A stretch of 64,000 nt of DNA. Source: Sphingomonas paucimobilis NBRC 13935 (GTDB lineage Bacteria; Pseudomonadota; Alphaproteobacteria; Sphingomonadales; Sphingomonadaceae). The stretch is from positions 1-64,000 of the forward strand of contig NZ_BBJS01000050.1 of assembly GCF_000739895.2 (NCBI RefSeq), given 5' to 3'. Position 1 is the first letter of the stretch; the number at the start of each line of letters is the position of its first letter. The position numbers were made by a program, and so were the translations under genes. A model generated the notes under the pieces. That model was given only the letters and a program-made list of their open reading frames with translations. It was not told the origin of the DNA and made no database searches. Below are positions 29,292 through 38,335 of this stretch, piece by piece.

Positions 29292-30352
29292 CGCGGGGCA
29301 GCCCCGTCCAATCGGTCGATCGCCCTGCGGAATGCGCGTGGCAGCTTCAGCATCGCCAGCGCCTCGGCCGCCTCCGCCGCGGGGATCGCCATCAACGCGT
29401 CCAGCCCATCGGCAAAGGCTTCGACATCGCGCCGTCGATCCGCCTCACTCAGCGCCCAGCCGATCCGCGCGATCGTCGCCCGGTTGAGATCGAGCGCCCG
29501 CAGCGCCAGCCACAGCCGGTCCCCTTCCGGCTCCAAGACGATCTCACGAATATCGCGATCGTCGAGACCCAGGGCATGGGCCAGAAATGCGATGAACAGA
29601 CCAAGCTGTCGGTCCGACAGGCTTTCGAGCAGCAGGTCGGGCAACTCGCTCGCCCGCGCATCGATCGCCGCCGCCAGCCGCAGCGCGGGCACGCCGAAAC
29701 GCTCGCTTTCATCGCGTGCGTCGAGCATCCGCTCCGCCGCCTGCGCCAATGCCCGGTCCGCCGTCGCTATGGTACCGGCCCGCATGGCGGCGGCGACCGC
29801 CCACACAAGCCGCTCCTGCGTCTCGGCCGAAAGGAGGGAATGCCCCTCGCCTTGCCCGGCAGCGGCCTGCTCCCGGCTTTCCGCCGCCAGCACGGCACGG
29901 GCGGCCGCCGCGACGATCCGGTCGGGCGCCTCGGTCAGCCGGACGAGCAGGCTGGGGCCGTCCCCGCCCATATTCTCGGTCGGCAGGACATCGGCGATCA
30001 GCCTTTGCCGCAATTGTGCGAGGAGTTCCTCCACCAGCCGCGCGTCATGCAACTGGCCGGCCATGTGCAGCCGCTGGACGATGTCGGATGGAAGGGCCGG
30101 CCAGGGATCCGCCGCATCATGCCCCGAGTCGCCTGCCAAGCGGGTGGCCTGATGCTTCAAATCGCGGGCGATTGCTTCGATCAGACCATTCAGCCGGGCT
30201 ACCAGCGCCAGGCGAATCTGGTCGCTCAGACGGGCGTCTTCGTCCAGCCCCAATTCGGCAACCGCCGCCCGCTGCCGACGCGACGCGCGACGGCGCGCCT
30301 GCGCGACGCGCGCGAACAGATCAGCCTGATATGGGTCCGGGTCGACTGCCAT
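29288..30352 (-). CDS. DUF2336-like helical repeat protein
   Basis: A 354-residue soluble, Ala/Leu/Arg-rich all-helical protein matching the general form of alphaproteobacterial DUF2336 proteins, whose biochemical role I cannot state. No signal peptide or membrane helix. The region ~170-330 has repeated short helices of HEAT-like appearance. Translationally coupled to the kinase-like gene (ATGA overlap at 29288-29291), which makes a functional link between the two likely. Confidence 0.7.
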   Translation of the reverse strand: MAVDPDPYQADLFARVAQARRRASRRQRAAVAELGLDEDARLSDQIRLALVARLNGLIEAIARDLKHQATRLAGDSGHDAADPWPALPSDIVQRLHMAGQLHDARLVEELLAQLRQRLIADVLPTENMGGDGPSLLVRLTEAPDRIVAAAARAVLAAESREQAAAGQGEGHSLLSAETQERLVWAVAAAMRAGTIATADRALAQAAERMLDARDESERFGVPALRLAAAIDARASELPDLLLESLSDRQLGLFIAFLAHALGLDDRDIREIVLEPEGDRLWLALRALDLNRATIARIGWALSEADRRRDVEAFADGLDALMAIPAAEAAEALAMLKLPRAFRRAIDRLDGAAPR

Positions 30353-30387
30353 CCGGCATCGCTACCCGCTATGATCTTAATGCGACA

Positions 30388-31572
30388 CTAAACTTGTGCC
30401 CGCAATGTCTCGATTGCGGACGCCAAAGTGGCAATGGCGTAGATGCCGGCCAGCGCCAATCCCCAAAGGCCGATGCCCAGGATCGTCGCCGGCAGGATGA
30501 CCAGCAGATAGGCGGGCGGGCTCGCCCACCAGCGCCGCCGGAACCGGTACAGCCCCGCCCGTTCGGCCAATATGCCAAGGATGACCAGCATCAGCGCCAG
30601 CACCGGACCCAGTTCCTCCCCTGCTACCCGATAACATTGCCAACCGAGCGCCGCGATGGCCAGCGCCGAGAGGACGGCGATGGCCGCCGACTGCGCCTTG
30701 GCCGCCGGCTGTTCGTCGCGCAGCCCCGCCAAGGTCTCGCCCAGCCCGAGCCCCAGCGTTCCCGCAATCGTCACGCACAGGCCCAGTGTCGGCAATCCGA
30801 ACAGAATGAGGACCAGCCCCAGTGCCCCGAGCGCCGCCCCCGAGCCACCCGCGACATGCGCCGGCACCGCGCGCTCGACCAGCCGCGGCAGCGCAAAGCG
30901 CGCGACCGGTGCCAGAATATAGCGATCGAACCAGCTCCGCCGCCCCGACACCAACCGCGCCACGACGGCGCGCCCACGCGCATCCAGCGTCTCGGCGCGG
31001 TGGACGATGCCATGCCCGGCCTTTTCGGCATCGGCGGGCAGCAGGATATGGGTGGCCCGCGCTTGCGCCGCCAAGCGCAACAGGGTGGATTGCAGGTCGT
31101 AATCGCGGGGCAGCGCCGCCACCTCCGCCACGCGGCGCGGATCGACGCGGGCGACGCCGGCCCAGGCCATCTGCCCGCCAACCCGCTCCAGCCCGGCCTC
31201 GGCGCCCGCTTCGGGCACGACCATCAGCGCGTCGTGCCCGGTATCGCGCAGGACGAGCGCAATCGTCCCCTCGGTGGTGATCAGGCCATCGGCCAGTACG
31301 ACCAAGCGCGACAGCGGATGCAGCTTCTCCGCCGCCTCGACCGCGCTGCGCACCGTATCGACCACCACGCCGCGCTGCGCGATTCGAGCGATGGCGCCGA
31401 GCAGTTCGGGGGTTAGCCGGGCGACGACGATGATCACCTGCGCCGCCCCCGCCGCGATCAGCAGGCGCGCCTGATATTCGATCAGGGTGACGCCGGCGAA
31501 TGGCAGGGTGGCCGTCAACCGCCCGGGGCGGTCATCGGCATCGTCGATCGCAAATAAGAGCCCGGACAACAT
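30388..31572 (-). CDS. Nucleotidyltransferase-like/membrane fusion protein
   Basis: A 394-residue protein with a soluble N-terminal half (residues 1-~205) resembling a sugar-nucleotidyltransferase fold and a membrane C-terminal half (five or so helices from ~241 to 390). The layout recalls the bifunctional cytidylyltransferase/CDP-alcohol phosphotransferases that make inositol phospholipids. However, the glycine-rich nucleotide loop is missing at the N terminus and the DG-x2-AR-x8-G-x3-D-x3-D phosphotransferase motif is not visible. Hence a catalytically divergent or different family; function unknown. 35 bases separate it from the DUF2336-like gene. Confidence 0.6.
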   Translation of the reverse strand: MLSGLLFAIDDADDRPGRLTATLPFAGVTLIEYQARLLIAAGAAQVIIVVARLTPELLGAIARIAQRGVVVDTVRSAVEAAEKLHPLSRLVVLADGLITTEGTIALVLRDTGHDALMVVPEAGAEAGLERVGGQMAWAGVARVDPRRVAEVAALPRDYDLQSTLLRLAAQARATHILLPADAEKAGHGIVHRAETLDARGRAVVARLVSGRRSWFDRYILAPVARFALPRLVERAVPAHVAGGSGAALGALGLVLILFGLPTLGLCVTIAGTLGLGLGETLAGLRDEQPAAKAQSAAIAVLSALAIAALGWQCYRVAGEELGPVLALMLVILGILAERAGLYRFRRRWWASPPAYLLVILPATILGIGLWGLALAGIYAIATLASAIETLRAQV

Positions 31573-31645
31573 CGGTCGCTGTTAGGCGCTTGGCGGCATC
31601 CATGCCAGCCCCGACCGCTGTTCCCCTTTCACCGGGGATAAGCCC

Positions 31646-31939
31646 TTACAGACGGGCGACAACCTCGCCGATCCGCTCCAGCAGTGCCGGGTCGGCGGCA
31701 TCCTTTTCCGCCGCCTGGCCGGCCAAGGTCATCAGCGGAAGGGCGTTGACGCTGGCGGCCAACCCCTTCAGGCGTAGCGCGGCCTCGCGCCATTCGCCGC
31801 CGTCCTGGGCGAGGTGCATCGCCTCCAGCGCGCGCGTGGCGCTGTCGACAAAAGCGATACGCAAATCCTGGATAACCGCCGGCTCGTCACCCGCAACGGC
31901 CGCCAAAGCCGAGTCGATCGTTCCGCGTTCATAGGTCAT
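31646..31939 (-). CDS. Hpt-like protein lacking the phospho-His
   Basis: A 97-residue helical protein with the shape of a histidine phosphotransfer domain. The signature reads ALRLKGLAAS, where active Hpt proteins have AHxLKGSA, so Leu55 stands at the phosphohistidine position while Lys58 and Gly59 are kept. It may bind a response regulator or kinase without carrying phosphate. The start at 31939 follows GGGAGCAAGG. It is first of four same-strand genes (31939 to 27939) and divergent from the coiled-coil protein gene. Confidence 0.75.
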   Translation of the reverse strand: MTYERGTIDSALAAVAGDEPAVIQDLRIAFVDSATRALEAMHLAQDGGEWREAALRLKGLAASVNALPLMTLAGQAAEKDAADPALLERIGEVVARL

Positions 31940-32040
31940 CCTTGCTCCCATAAACCGGAAGCTCCTGCACGGAATAGCGCAATTCGCTTTCTGCCGCCGG
32001 CAAACGTGATAAACCGACCCATTGTGACACGGGGGCTTGG

Positions 32041-34365
32041 ATGATCGTGGATTTGCGCGCGGAGCGTCAGGACAGATCGGACCTGCTGGACGAAGAGCCG
32101 ATCGGCATGGCCACACAGGCTCCGTTCGACGCGCCCGAACCGATCGCCCCCCCTGCCCCCGGCCAGCCCGCCAGCATCTGGCTGGAGGATCAGATCGGCA
32201 TCGCCGCCGAGGCGCCCGCCCCCCGCTGGCCGCTGTTCGTCGCCATCTCCACCTCCGCCCTGTGGCTGATCGGCATTCTTATTTGGGGTATGGTCGGTCT
32301 GGCGCAGGTGACGCCCACGACATTGGCGCCGATCGTCACGCTCGCGCTGGCGGGCCCCATGCTCGTCGCGGTCCTCTGGCTGATCCTGCAACGCGGCAGT
32401 CGGGCCGAGCAGCGTCGCTTTGCGCTGACCGCGCGCGACATGCGCGACGAGGCGCTGGCACTGGAGAGCGCCGTCGCGGCGGTCGGGCGGATGCTGGAGG
32501 CCAATCGCTCGGAACTCTCCGCCCAGGCCATCGCGCTCGCCGAAATGGCGCAGGCCGCTGAAACCCGCTTCAACGCCATTGCCCGTGACCTGTCCGACGA
32601 TATCCAGATGGTCGAGGCGCATGGCCGCACGCTGGCCGATGTCGCCGGGACCAGCCAGACGAGCCTGGCCCAACTCCTTGACGCCCTCCCCCATGCCGTC
32701 GATGAGGTCGGCGAGGCGAGCGATCGCATGGCGGAGGCCGCCCGTTCGGCCCAGAGCCATGCCGCCGCCCTCGATGCCCAGCTTGTCGCGCTCGGCCGGC
32801 GCGGACAGGATGCCGACACCATCGCCAGCGGCGCGGCGCAACGGCTGGCGGCGCATATCGAGCAGATGGAGGCGACCAGCCGTGTGGCCAGTTCGCATCT
32901 GGAGACCGTCACCGCCAATGTCGCGACCACCATCGACACCCTGCTCGATAGGACGGCGGACGCGATCGACCAGTCGCGTCAGGGAATCGCCGCGCAGGGC
33001 GAGGCGATGCTGGCGATGGTCAGCGCCAACCAGGCGGCGCTCGACAGCGCGGCGCGTGACAGTGCCGAGGCGCTGGCGGAGCGGCTGACCCAGGTCGATG
33101 GCACGGTGACCCAATTGACCGCCCAACTCGAGGCGCAGCGGATCGCGGGTGAGGCGATCGTCGACACGCTCGACACGCAGCTCGACCGGGTCGAGACGCG
33201 GATCGCGACGCTGCATGTCCAAGGCACCGAGAAGTCGCAGATGCTCGCCGCCTCGATCAGCGCGCTGGGCGGATCGGCCGATGCGATGACCGGCGCGCTG
33301 GAGGCCGGCGAGACGATGGCCAACCGCGTCATCGGCACGACCGAAACCCTGCTGATCGCACTCGATGCTGCAGCTCGCGAGATCGACGAGACACTGCCCG
33401 AAGCCTTGGCGCGGCTCGACCAGCGGATCGCCAACAGCCATGAGGTCGTCGTCCAGACCAAGCCCGAATTGCTCGCCCTGGTGACGGCGGCCGAGAGCAC
33501 CCATGAGGCGATCGAGGCGATCGCCGAGGTCATCGCCGAACAGCGCCAGACCCTGGAAAATCTGTCGGGCACGCTGATCGAGACGCTGTCGACCGGCCGC
33601 GCCAAGGCCGATGCGCTGGGCATGATGGTCGAGGAGACGATCGACCGGACGAATCAGTTCGCCGACGAGGCTGCACCCAAGCTGGTCGATGCGCTGCTCC
33701 GCGTCCGCGAGACCGCCGTCACCGCCGCGGACAGCGCGCGCGAAACGCTGGCCAATGTCATCCCGGAGGCCGCGACCATTCTGGAACAGGCCAGCGCCGA
33801 GGCGATGCGCCGCGCCACCGGCAACACCGTCGAGCGGCAGGTTCACGCCATTGTCGACGCGACCCAGAGCGCGGTCGAGGCCGCCACCCGCGCCACCGAG
33901 CGACTGGCACGCCAAGCCGAACTGATCACGGAAAAGACGGCCGTCATCGAAAGCCGGATCGAGGATGCGCGGACCGAGCGCGAAGACGCCGATCGCGACA
34001 ATTTCGCACGCCGTGCTTCGCTTTTGGTGGAATCGCTCAACTCCGCCTCGATCGACATCGCCAAAATCTATGCGCCGGAGGTCACCGACAGCGCCTGGGC
34101 GGCCTATCTGAAGGGCGATCGCGGCGTCTTCACGCGGCGGGCGGTTCGCATCCTCGACTCGCATCAGGCCCGCGACATCGCCGACCTCTACGATCAGGAC
34201 CTCAAGTTCCGCGAGCATGTAAACCGCTACATCCATGATTTCGAAGCGATGCTGCGCGGCGTGCTGGCCCAGCGGGACGGATCACCGCTGGGCGTGACGC
34301 TGTTGTCGTCGGACATGGGCAAGCTCTATGTCGCGCTGGCCCAGGCGATCGAGCGGCTTCGTTAA
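32041..34365 (+). CDS. Membrane-anchored long coiled-coil protein
   Basis: A 774-residue protein with an acidic/Pro-rich N terminus (1-~60), two transmembrane helices (~63-86 and ~95-116), then about 500 residues of heptad-rich helix with many Ala, Glu, Gln and Thr, and a compact C-terminal domain of ~140 residues (from about 635). It resembles the architecture of chemoreceptors or apolipoprotein-like alphaproteobacterial proteins but lacks a recognisable MCP signalling hairpin. Function unknown. Its promoter shares the ~100-base gap with the Hpt-like gene, suggesting joint control. Confidence 0.8.
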   Translation: MIVDLRAERQDRSDLLDEEPIGMATQAPFDAPEPIAPPAPGQPASIWLEDQIGIAAEAPAPRWPLFVAISTSALWLIGILIWGMVGLAQVTPTTLAPIVTLALAGPMLVAVLWLILQRGSRAEQRRFALTARDMRDEALALESAVAAVGRMLEANRSELSAQAIALAEMAQAAETRFNAIARDLSDDIQMVEAHGRTLADVAGTSQTSLAQLLDALPHAVDEVGEASDRMAEAARSAQSHAAALDAQLVALGRRGQDADTIASGAAQRLAAHIEQMEATSRVASSHLETVTANVATTIDTLLDRTADAIDQSRQGIAAQGEAMLAMVSANQAALDSAARDSAEALAERLTQVDGTVTQLTAQLEAQRIAGEAIVDTLDTQLDRVETRIATLHVQGTEKSQMLAASISALGGSADAMTGALEAGETMANRVIGTTETLLIALDAAAREIDETLPEALARLDQRIANSHEVVVQTKPELLALVTAAESTHEAIEAIAEVIAEQRQTLENLSGTLIETLSTGRAKADALGMMVEETIDRTNQFADEAAPKLVDALLRVRETAVTAADSARETLANVIPEAATILEQASAEAMRRATGNTVERQVHAIVDATQSAVEAATRATERLARQAELITEKTAVIESRIEDARTEREDADRDNFARRASLLVESLNSASIDIAKIYAPEVTDSAWAAYLKGDRGVFTRRAVRILDSHQARDIADLYDQDLKFREHVNRYIHDFEAMLRGVLAQRDGSPLGVTLLSSDMGKLYVALAQAIERLR

Positions 34366-34370
34366 TCGGC

Positions 34371-34736
34371 TCAATCGTTCAGCGCATAGACCCGCAGCCG
34401 ATGCCCATCGGGATCGAGCGCGACGAAGCTGCGCCCGAACGGCCGGTCGGTTGGCGGCATCAGCATCGCGACATCCTGGGCTAGCCAGTCGGCATGGCAG
34501 GCATCGACGCCTTCACGGTTCTGCTTGAAGCCGATCTCAATGCTGTCCGTCGTGCCGGTCGCCGGCGGATCGATCGCATCTGCGCGCCACAGCCCCAGCG
34601 CAAGCCCGGGTGACAGGAGGAACAGGACAAAGGCGTCGCTGGCCTCCACCGGCTCGCGATCCAGGATGTGGCGATAGAAATCCGCGCTGGCCGCCGGATC
34701 GGCGACATGCAGCAACAGGGTCGAAACATCGGTCAT
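34371..34736 (-). CDS. VOC family protein
   Basis: A 121-residue single-domain vicinal-oxygen-chelate protein (glyoxalase/bleomycin-resistance fold) with the beginning LLLHVADPAASADFYRHIL and the end FVALDPDGHRLRVY typical of the family. Metal-binding His/Glu positions are plausible but the substrate is unknown. It lies 32 bases after the WYL regulator and may be its target, a frequent pairing. Five bases from the convergent coiled-coil gene. Confidence 0.85.
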   Translation of the reverse strand: MTDVSTLLLHVADPAASADFYRHILDREPVEASDAFVLFLLSPGLALGLWRADAIDPPATGTTDSIEIGFKQNREGVDACHADWLAQDVAMLMPPTDRPFGRSFVALDPDGHRLRVYALND

Positions 34737-34768
34737 TGCAAAGCTCCTTCGTTTGAGAGGAGCCCTTC

Positions 34769-35494
34769 CTATTCCGTGCCCGCGTCAGTTTCCGTCAGCA
34801 GGAAACGCTGCTGCCCGATGCCCTCACGCTCGCACCAATCCCGCAACAACACCGCACGGCGGCGCGGATAGCGATCGGGCAAGGGGCGCGCCGCAGCGAT
34901 CCGGTCGATACGAAAGGTTCGATAATCCCCGCGCAACTCGCACCACCCGAGCAGGACGGTCGCCCGGTCGAACAGGGCGATGGCAAAGGGCCAGATTATG
35001 CGTTCCGTGGGCTCGCCCGCCGCATCGCGATAGAAGAGCGAGACACGCCGCTCCATCCGGATCGCCTGGCGTAGCGGCGCGGGGTCGATCTCCGCGTCAT
35101 ATCCCTCCGCGCCGGGTCCGATGAACAGGGCGATGGAGCGCATCGCCTCCGCCTGCTCGGGCGTCATCGCGCGCATGATCCGCGCGATCGCGCTGCGCGC
35201 CGCCTGCCCCATCGCCGGGTCCGCGCGCTCGGCAACCCAGCGTGCGCCGAGAACCAGCGCCTCAACCTCCTCGATCGGGAAGCTCATCGGCGGCAACAGG
35301 AAGCCGGGGCGCAGGCGATAACCCAGCCCCGCTTCCCCCTCGATATCCGCGCCCATCGCCTGAAGCGTCGCGATGTCGCGATAGAGGGTCCGCAGCGAGA
35401 TGCCGAGTTGCTCGGCCAGATGCCGTCCGCCGACGACGCCGCTCTGCCGGTGGAGCAGGTGCAACAGGTCGAACAGTCGGGTCGCACGCGCCAT
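34769..35494 (-). CDS. YafY-type HTH/WYL transcriptional regulator
   Basis: A 241-residue DNA-binding protein. Residues ~5-60 form a winged HTH (HTH_11) with LAEQLGISLRTLYRDIATL; residues ~140-235 form a WYL ligand-binding domain. Such regulators sense small ligands or nucleic acids. It follows the DUF1467 gene by one base and precedes the VOC gene, so it may be part of the long nuo-to-VOC transcript or have an internal promoter. Confidence 0.9.
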   Translation of the reverse strand: MARATRLFDLLHLLHRQSGVVGGRHLAEQLGISLRTLYRDIATLQAMGADIEGEAGLGYRLRPGFLLPPMSFPIEEVEALVLGARWVAERADPAMGQAARSAIARIMRAMTPEQAEAMRSIALFIGPGAEGYDAEIDPAPLRQAIRMERRVSLFYRDAAGEPTERIIWPFAIALFDRATVLLGWCELRGDYRTFRIDRIAAARPLPDRYPRRRAVLLRDWCEREGIGQQRFLLTETDAGTE

Positions 35495-35495
35495 G

Positions 35496-35771
35496 TCAGA
35501 CGCGCCTGTTCACCCCGCTCCAGTCGAGCATGTCGGCGGTGATCCAGCCATAGATATAATTCAGATAGAACAGCACGAACATTACCGTCGCGACAATCGT
35601 CGTGCGCAGGAAGAAACGCCCGATGAGGAAGACATGCGGAGCGCTCTCGGCCGTGCCCGGAATATGCTCCGCCCCCGCTTCATGGGCGGTCCTGACCCCG
35701 AAGGGCAGGACCAGGAACACGGCCAGGAACCAGAACAGGACGTAGATCGCGAGGGCCGACGTCCAGTGCAT
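35496..35771 (-). CDS. DUF1467 family membrane protein
   Basis: A 91-residue membrane protein with two hydrophobic helices (residues ~5-25 and ~55-75) and the FGVRTAHEAG segment typical of alphaproteobacterial DUF1467. Function unknown. It begins four bases after the rnj stop, a conserved association in this group in my recollection. Confidence 0.88.
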   Translation of the reverse strand: MHWTSALAIYVLFWFLAVFLVLPFGVRTAHEAGAEHIPGTAESAPHVFLIGRFFLRTTIVATVMFVLFYLNYIYGWITADMLDWSGVNRRV

Positions 35772-35775
35772 GGCC

Positions 35776-37410
35776 TCACCCCTCGATCAGCAGGACGTCG
35801 ACGATCGGCTTCTTGCCGGTCCAGCGGGTCGCGACCTTGCGCACCGACAGGCGGATATCCTCGCGCAGCTTGTCGGTCGCGCGGCGCGGACCATCGACCG
35901 CCTTGGCGGCGGCGGCGACCGCCTCGGCGATGAAGGCGTCGCGCTCATCCTCGACCGGTACGCCCTGCACGCGGACCTGCGGGCTGCCGACCAGCCGCCC
36001 CTTGGCGACCGCGACGCCGACTGAGATCTGACCATTGATCGCCAGCTTGCGCCGCTCGTTCATGGTCGAGCCGTCCGAGGGCAGGATCACGTCGCCGTCG
36101 AGCACGAGGCGACCGACCGGTGCCTGGCCGATCTTGGTCGCGTTGCCCGGCAGCAACCGGACGATATCACCGTCCGACTGGACGATCGTCTGCGGCACAC
36201 CCTGCGTCGTTGCGAAGCGGGCATGTTCCATCATGTGACGCATTTCGCCATGCACCGGCATCAGCGTGCGCGGGCGCAGCCACTTGTACATCTGCGCCAA
36301 TTCAGGCTGGCCGGGATGGCCCGAGACATGAACATGCGCCTGACGCTCGGTGACCATGCGGACGCCCTTGCCCGCCAGGATGTTCTGGATGCGGCCGACC
36401 GCCGTCTCGTTGCCCGGAATCTGGCGCGCCGAGAAGATCACCGTATCGCCGGTGTCGAGCCGGATCGTGTGGCTGCCCTCGGCGATACGCGACAGCGCCG
36501 CACGTGGCTCGCCCTGCCCGCCGGTCGCGACGATCAGGACGCGGTCCTTCGGAAGGCGCATCGCCGTCTCGGGATCGACCGTCTCCGGGAAGCCCTTGAA
36601 ATAACCGCACGCCTTGCCGACCTTCAAAATTCGGTCGAGCGATCGGCCGGTGACGCACAGCTTGCGCCCGGTTTCCTTGGCCACCTCGCCCAGCGTCACC
36701 AGACGCGCGGCGTTGGAGGCGAAGGTGGTGACGACCACCCGCCCCTTGGCCTTGGCGACCGTCTCGGCGATGCCGGGGCGGACGCTCGCTTCCGAGCCCG
36801 ATGCCTCGGTGTTGAAGGCGTTGGTGGAGTCGCAGACCAAAATATCGACGCCGCGATCACCGATCGACGCCAATTGCGCCGGGGATGCGGGCTTGCCGAT
36901 CACCGGCGTCTGATCGAGCTTCCAGTCGCCGGTATGGAAGACCCGGCCTACCGCGGTTTCGATCAGCAGCGCATTGGCTTCCGGGATCGAGTGCGACAGC
37001 GGCACGAAGGTGAAGTCGAACGGGCCGACCTCGAACGCCTTGCCCGGCTCGATCACGCGCAGCTTGACGCGATTGGCGCTGCCCTCTTCCTCCAGCTTGC
37101 CGCGCACCAGCCCGGCGGTGAAGGCGGTGGCATAGATCGGCACGCCCAGATCCTCGGCGAGGTAAGGCAGCGCGCCGATATGGTCTTCATGGCCATGGGT
37201 CAGCACGATCCCGACCAGATCGTCCAGCCGGTCCTCGATGAAGCTCAGGTCGGGCAGGATCACGTCGATACCGGGATAGGCCGGATCGGCGAAGGTGATG
37301 CCGCAATCGACCATCACCCACTTACCTTCGGTGCCGTACAGGTTTACGTTCATGCCGATTTCGCCCGATCCACCGAGCGCGCAGAACAGCAATTCTTTCT
37401 TGGGAGTCAT
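35776..37410 (-). CDS. rnj: Ribonuclease J
   Basis: Metallo-beta-lactamase/beta-CASP ribonuclease with endonuclease and 5'-exonuclease activity in mRNA decay and rRNA maturation. The 544-residue protein has HGHEDH (residues 72-77) and the beta-CASP domain, followed by a C-terminal dimerisation domain. Preceded by a 136-base leader containing a long stem-loop. Downstream DUF1467 follows by four bases. Confidence 0.95.
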   Translation of the reverse strand: MTPKKELLFCALGGSGEIGMNVNLYGTEGKWVMVDCGITFADPAYPGIDVILPDLSFIEDRLDDLVGIVLTHGHEDHIGALPYLAEDLGVPIYATAFTAGLVRGKLEEEGSANRVKLRVIEPGKAFEVGPFDFTFVPLSHSIPEANALLIETAVGRVFHTGDWKLDQTPVIGKPASPAQLASIGDRGVDILVCDSTNAFNTEASGSEASVRPGIAETVAKAKGRVVVTTFASNAARLVTLGEVAKETGRKLCVTGRSLDRILKVGKACGYFKGFPETVDPETAMRLPKDRVLIVATGGQGEPRAALSRIAEGSHTIRLDTGDTVIFSARQIPGNETAVGRIQNILAGKGVRMVTERQAHVHVSGHPGQPELAQMYKWLRPRTLMPVHGEMRHMMEHARFATTQGVPQTIVQSDGDIVRLLPGNATKIGQAPVGRLVLDGDVILPSDGSTMNERRKLAINGQISVGVAVAKGRLVGSPQVRVQGVPVEDERDAFIAEAVAAAAKAVDGPRRATDKLREDIRLSVRKVATRWTGKKPIVDVLLIEG

Positions 37411-37546
37411 TCACTTCCTGACAATAGACGCCCACCCCGCTGAAAGCGGGTTCGGGGCGATAAGGATGCGCCGGTCAGGGCGCGGTCATCTCTTTTGCGG
37501 ACCGAGCGCCCTGCGGCTTTTCGCGGGCTGCTCCGTCCGAAATTTC
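37411..37546 (-). promoter_or_regulatory. Structured leader of rnj
   Basis: Between coaX and rnj lie a stem-loop at 37498-37539 (CGGAC/GTCCG, GAGC/GCTC and CCC/GGG steps) and a shorter one at 37435-37450 (CCCGCT-GAA-AGCGGG). The first is far from the rnj start and could be a coaX terminator-like element; no T-run follows. Possible site for RNase-mediated control of rnj. Confidence 0.4.
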
Positions 37547-38326
37547 TCACGCAATATGGGCGCGTTCCCACAGGATCGCCAGCCCCTGAATGGTCAGATC
37601 GGGCTCGATATGATCGAATACGTCCGTGTGCGGGCTCAAAAGCGCCGCGAGGCCGCCGGTCGCGAGCACCTTGACCGGCCGCCCGACCTGCGCCTTCAAC
37701 CGCGCGACCAGCCCCTCGATCATCGCGACATAGCCCCAGAAGATGCCGATATGCATCTGGTCGACCGTGTTGCGGCCGATGACGCTGCGGCTCTCCGGCG
37801 CCTCGATCGCGATGCGGGGCAGCTTGGCGGCGGCCGTCACCAGCGCGTCGAGCGAGAGGTTGATCCCCGGCGCGATGATCCCGCCCTTATACGCCCCCTG
37901 ATAGTCGCTGACGTCGAAGGTCGTCGCCGTGCCGAAATCGATGGTGATGAGGTCGCCCGGATGGAGCGCATGCGCGGCGATGGTGTTCACCGCCCGGTCG
38001 GCGCCCAGCGAGGCAGGTTCGTCGACATCGATCGGAATGCCCCATTCGACCGGCGCACGGCCCGCGATCAGCGGATCGACCTTGAAATATTTCTGCGCCA
38101 GCACCTCCAGATTATGGAGCGCCCGAGGAACGACGGTGGCGATGATGACGCCGGTCACGTCTTCACGCGCATAGCCTTCCAGCGCCAGCAACTGGCTGAG
38201 CCAGACCGCATATTCATCGCCCGTCCGACGCGGATCAGTGGCGATGCGCCAGCGGCCCTTGATCGTCCGCCCTTCGAGCAGCGCGAAGACCACATTCGTG
38301 TTCCCGGCATCGATCGCAAGCAGCAT
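37547..38326 (-). CDS. coaX: Type III pantothenate kinase
   Basis: Phosphorylates pantothenate, the first step of coenzyme A synthesis. The 259-residue ASKHA-fold protein begins with the phosphate loop [11 protein letters not shown] and has the potassium/substrate regions GADR and [10 protein letters not shown]. Starts nine bases after birA; the birA-coaX pair links biotin and CoA metabolism by position. Confidence 0.96.
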   Translation of the reverse strand: MLLAIDAGNTNVVFALLEGRTIKGRWRIATDPRRTGDEYAVWLSQLLALEGYAREDVTGVIIATVVPRALHNLEVLAQKYFKVDPLIAGRAPVEWGIPIDVDEPASLGADRAVNTIAAHALHPGDLITIDFGTATTFDVSDYQGAYKGGIIAPGINLSLDALVTAAAKLPRIAIEAPESRSVIGRNTVDQMHIGIFWGYVAMIEGLVARLKAQVGRPVKVLATGGLAALLSPHTDVFDHIEPDLTIQGLAILWERAHIA

Positions 38327-38335
38327 GATGGTTCC

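Noticed and set aside
31936..34236. Very long open frame antisense to the coiled-coil gene
   Set aside because: High GC keeps reverse frames open; the plus-strand product has membrane helices, heptads and normal codon use, while the antisense product is Asp/Arg/Gly-rich without any domain.
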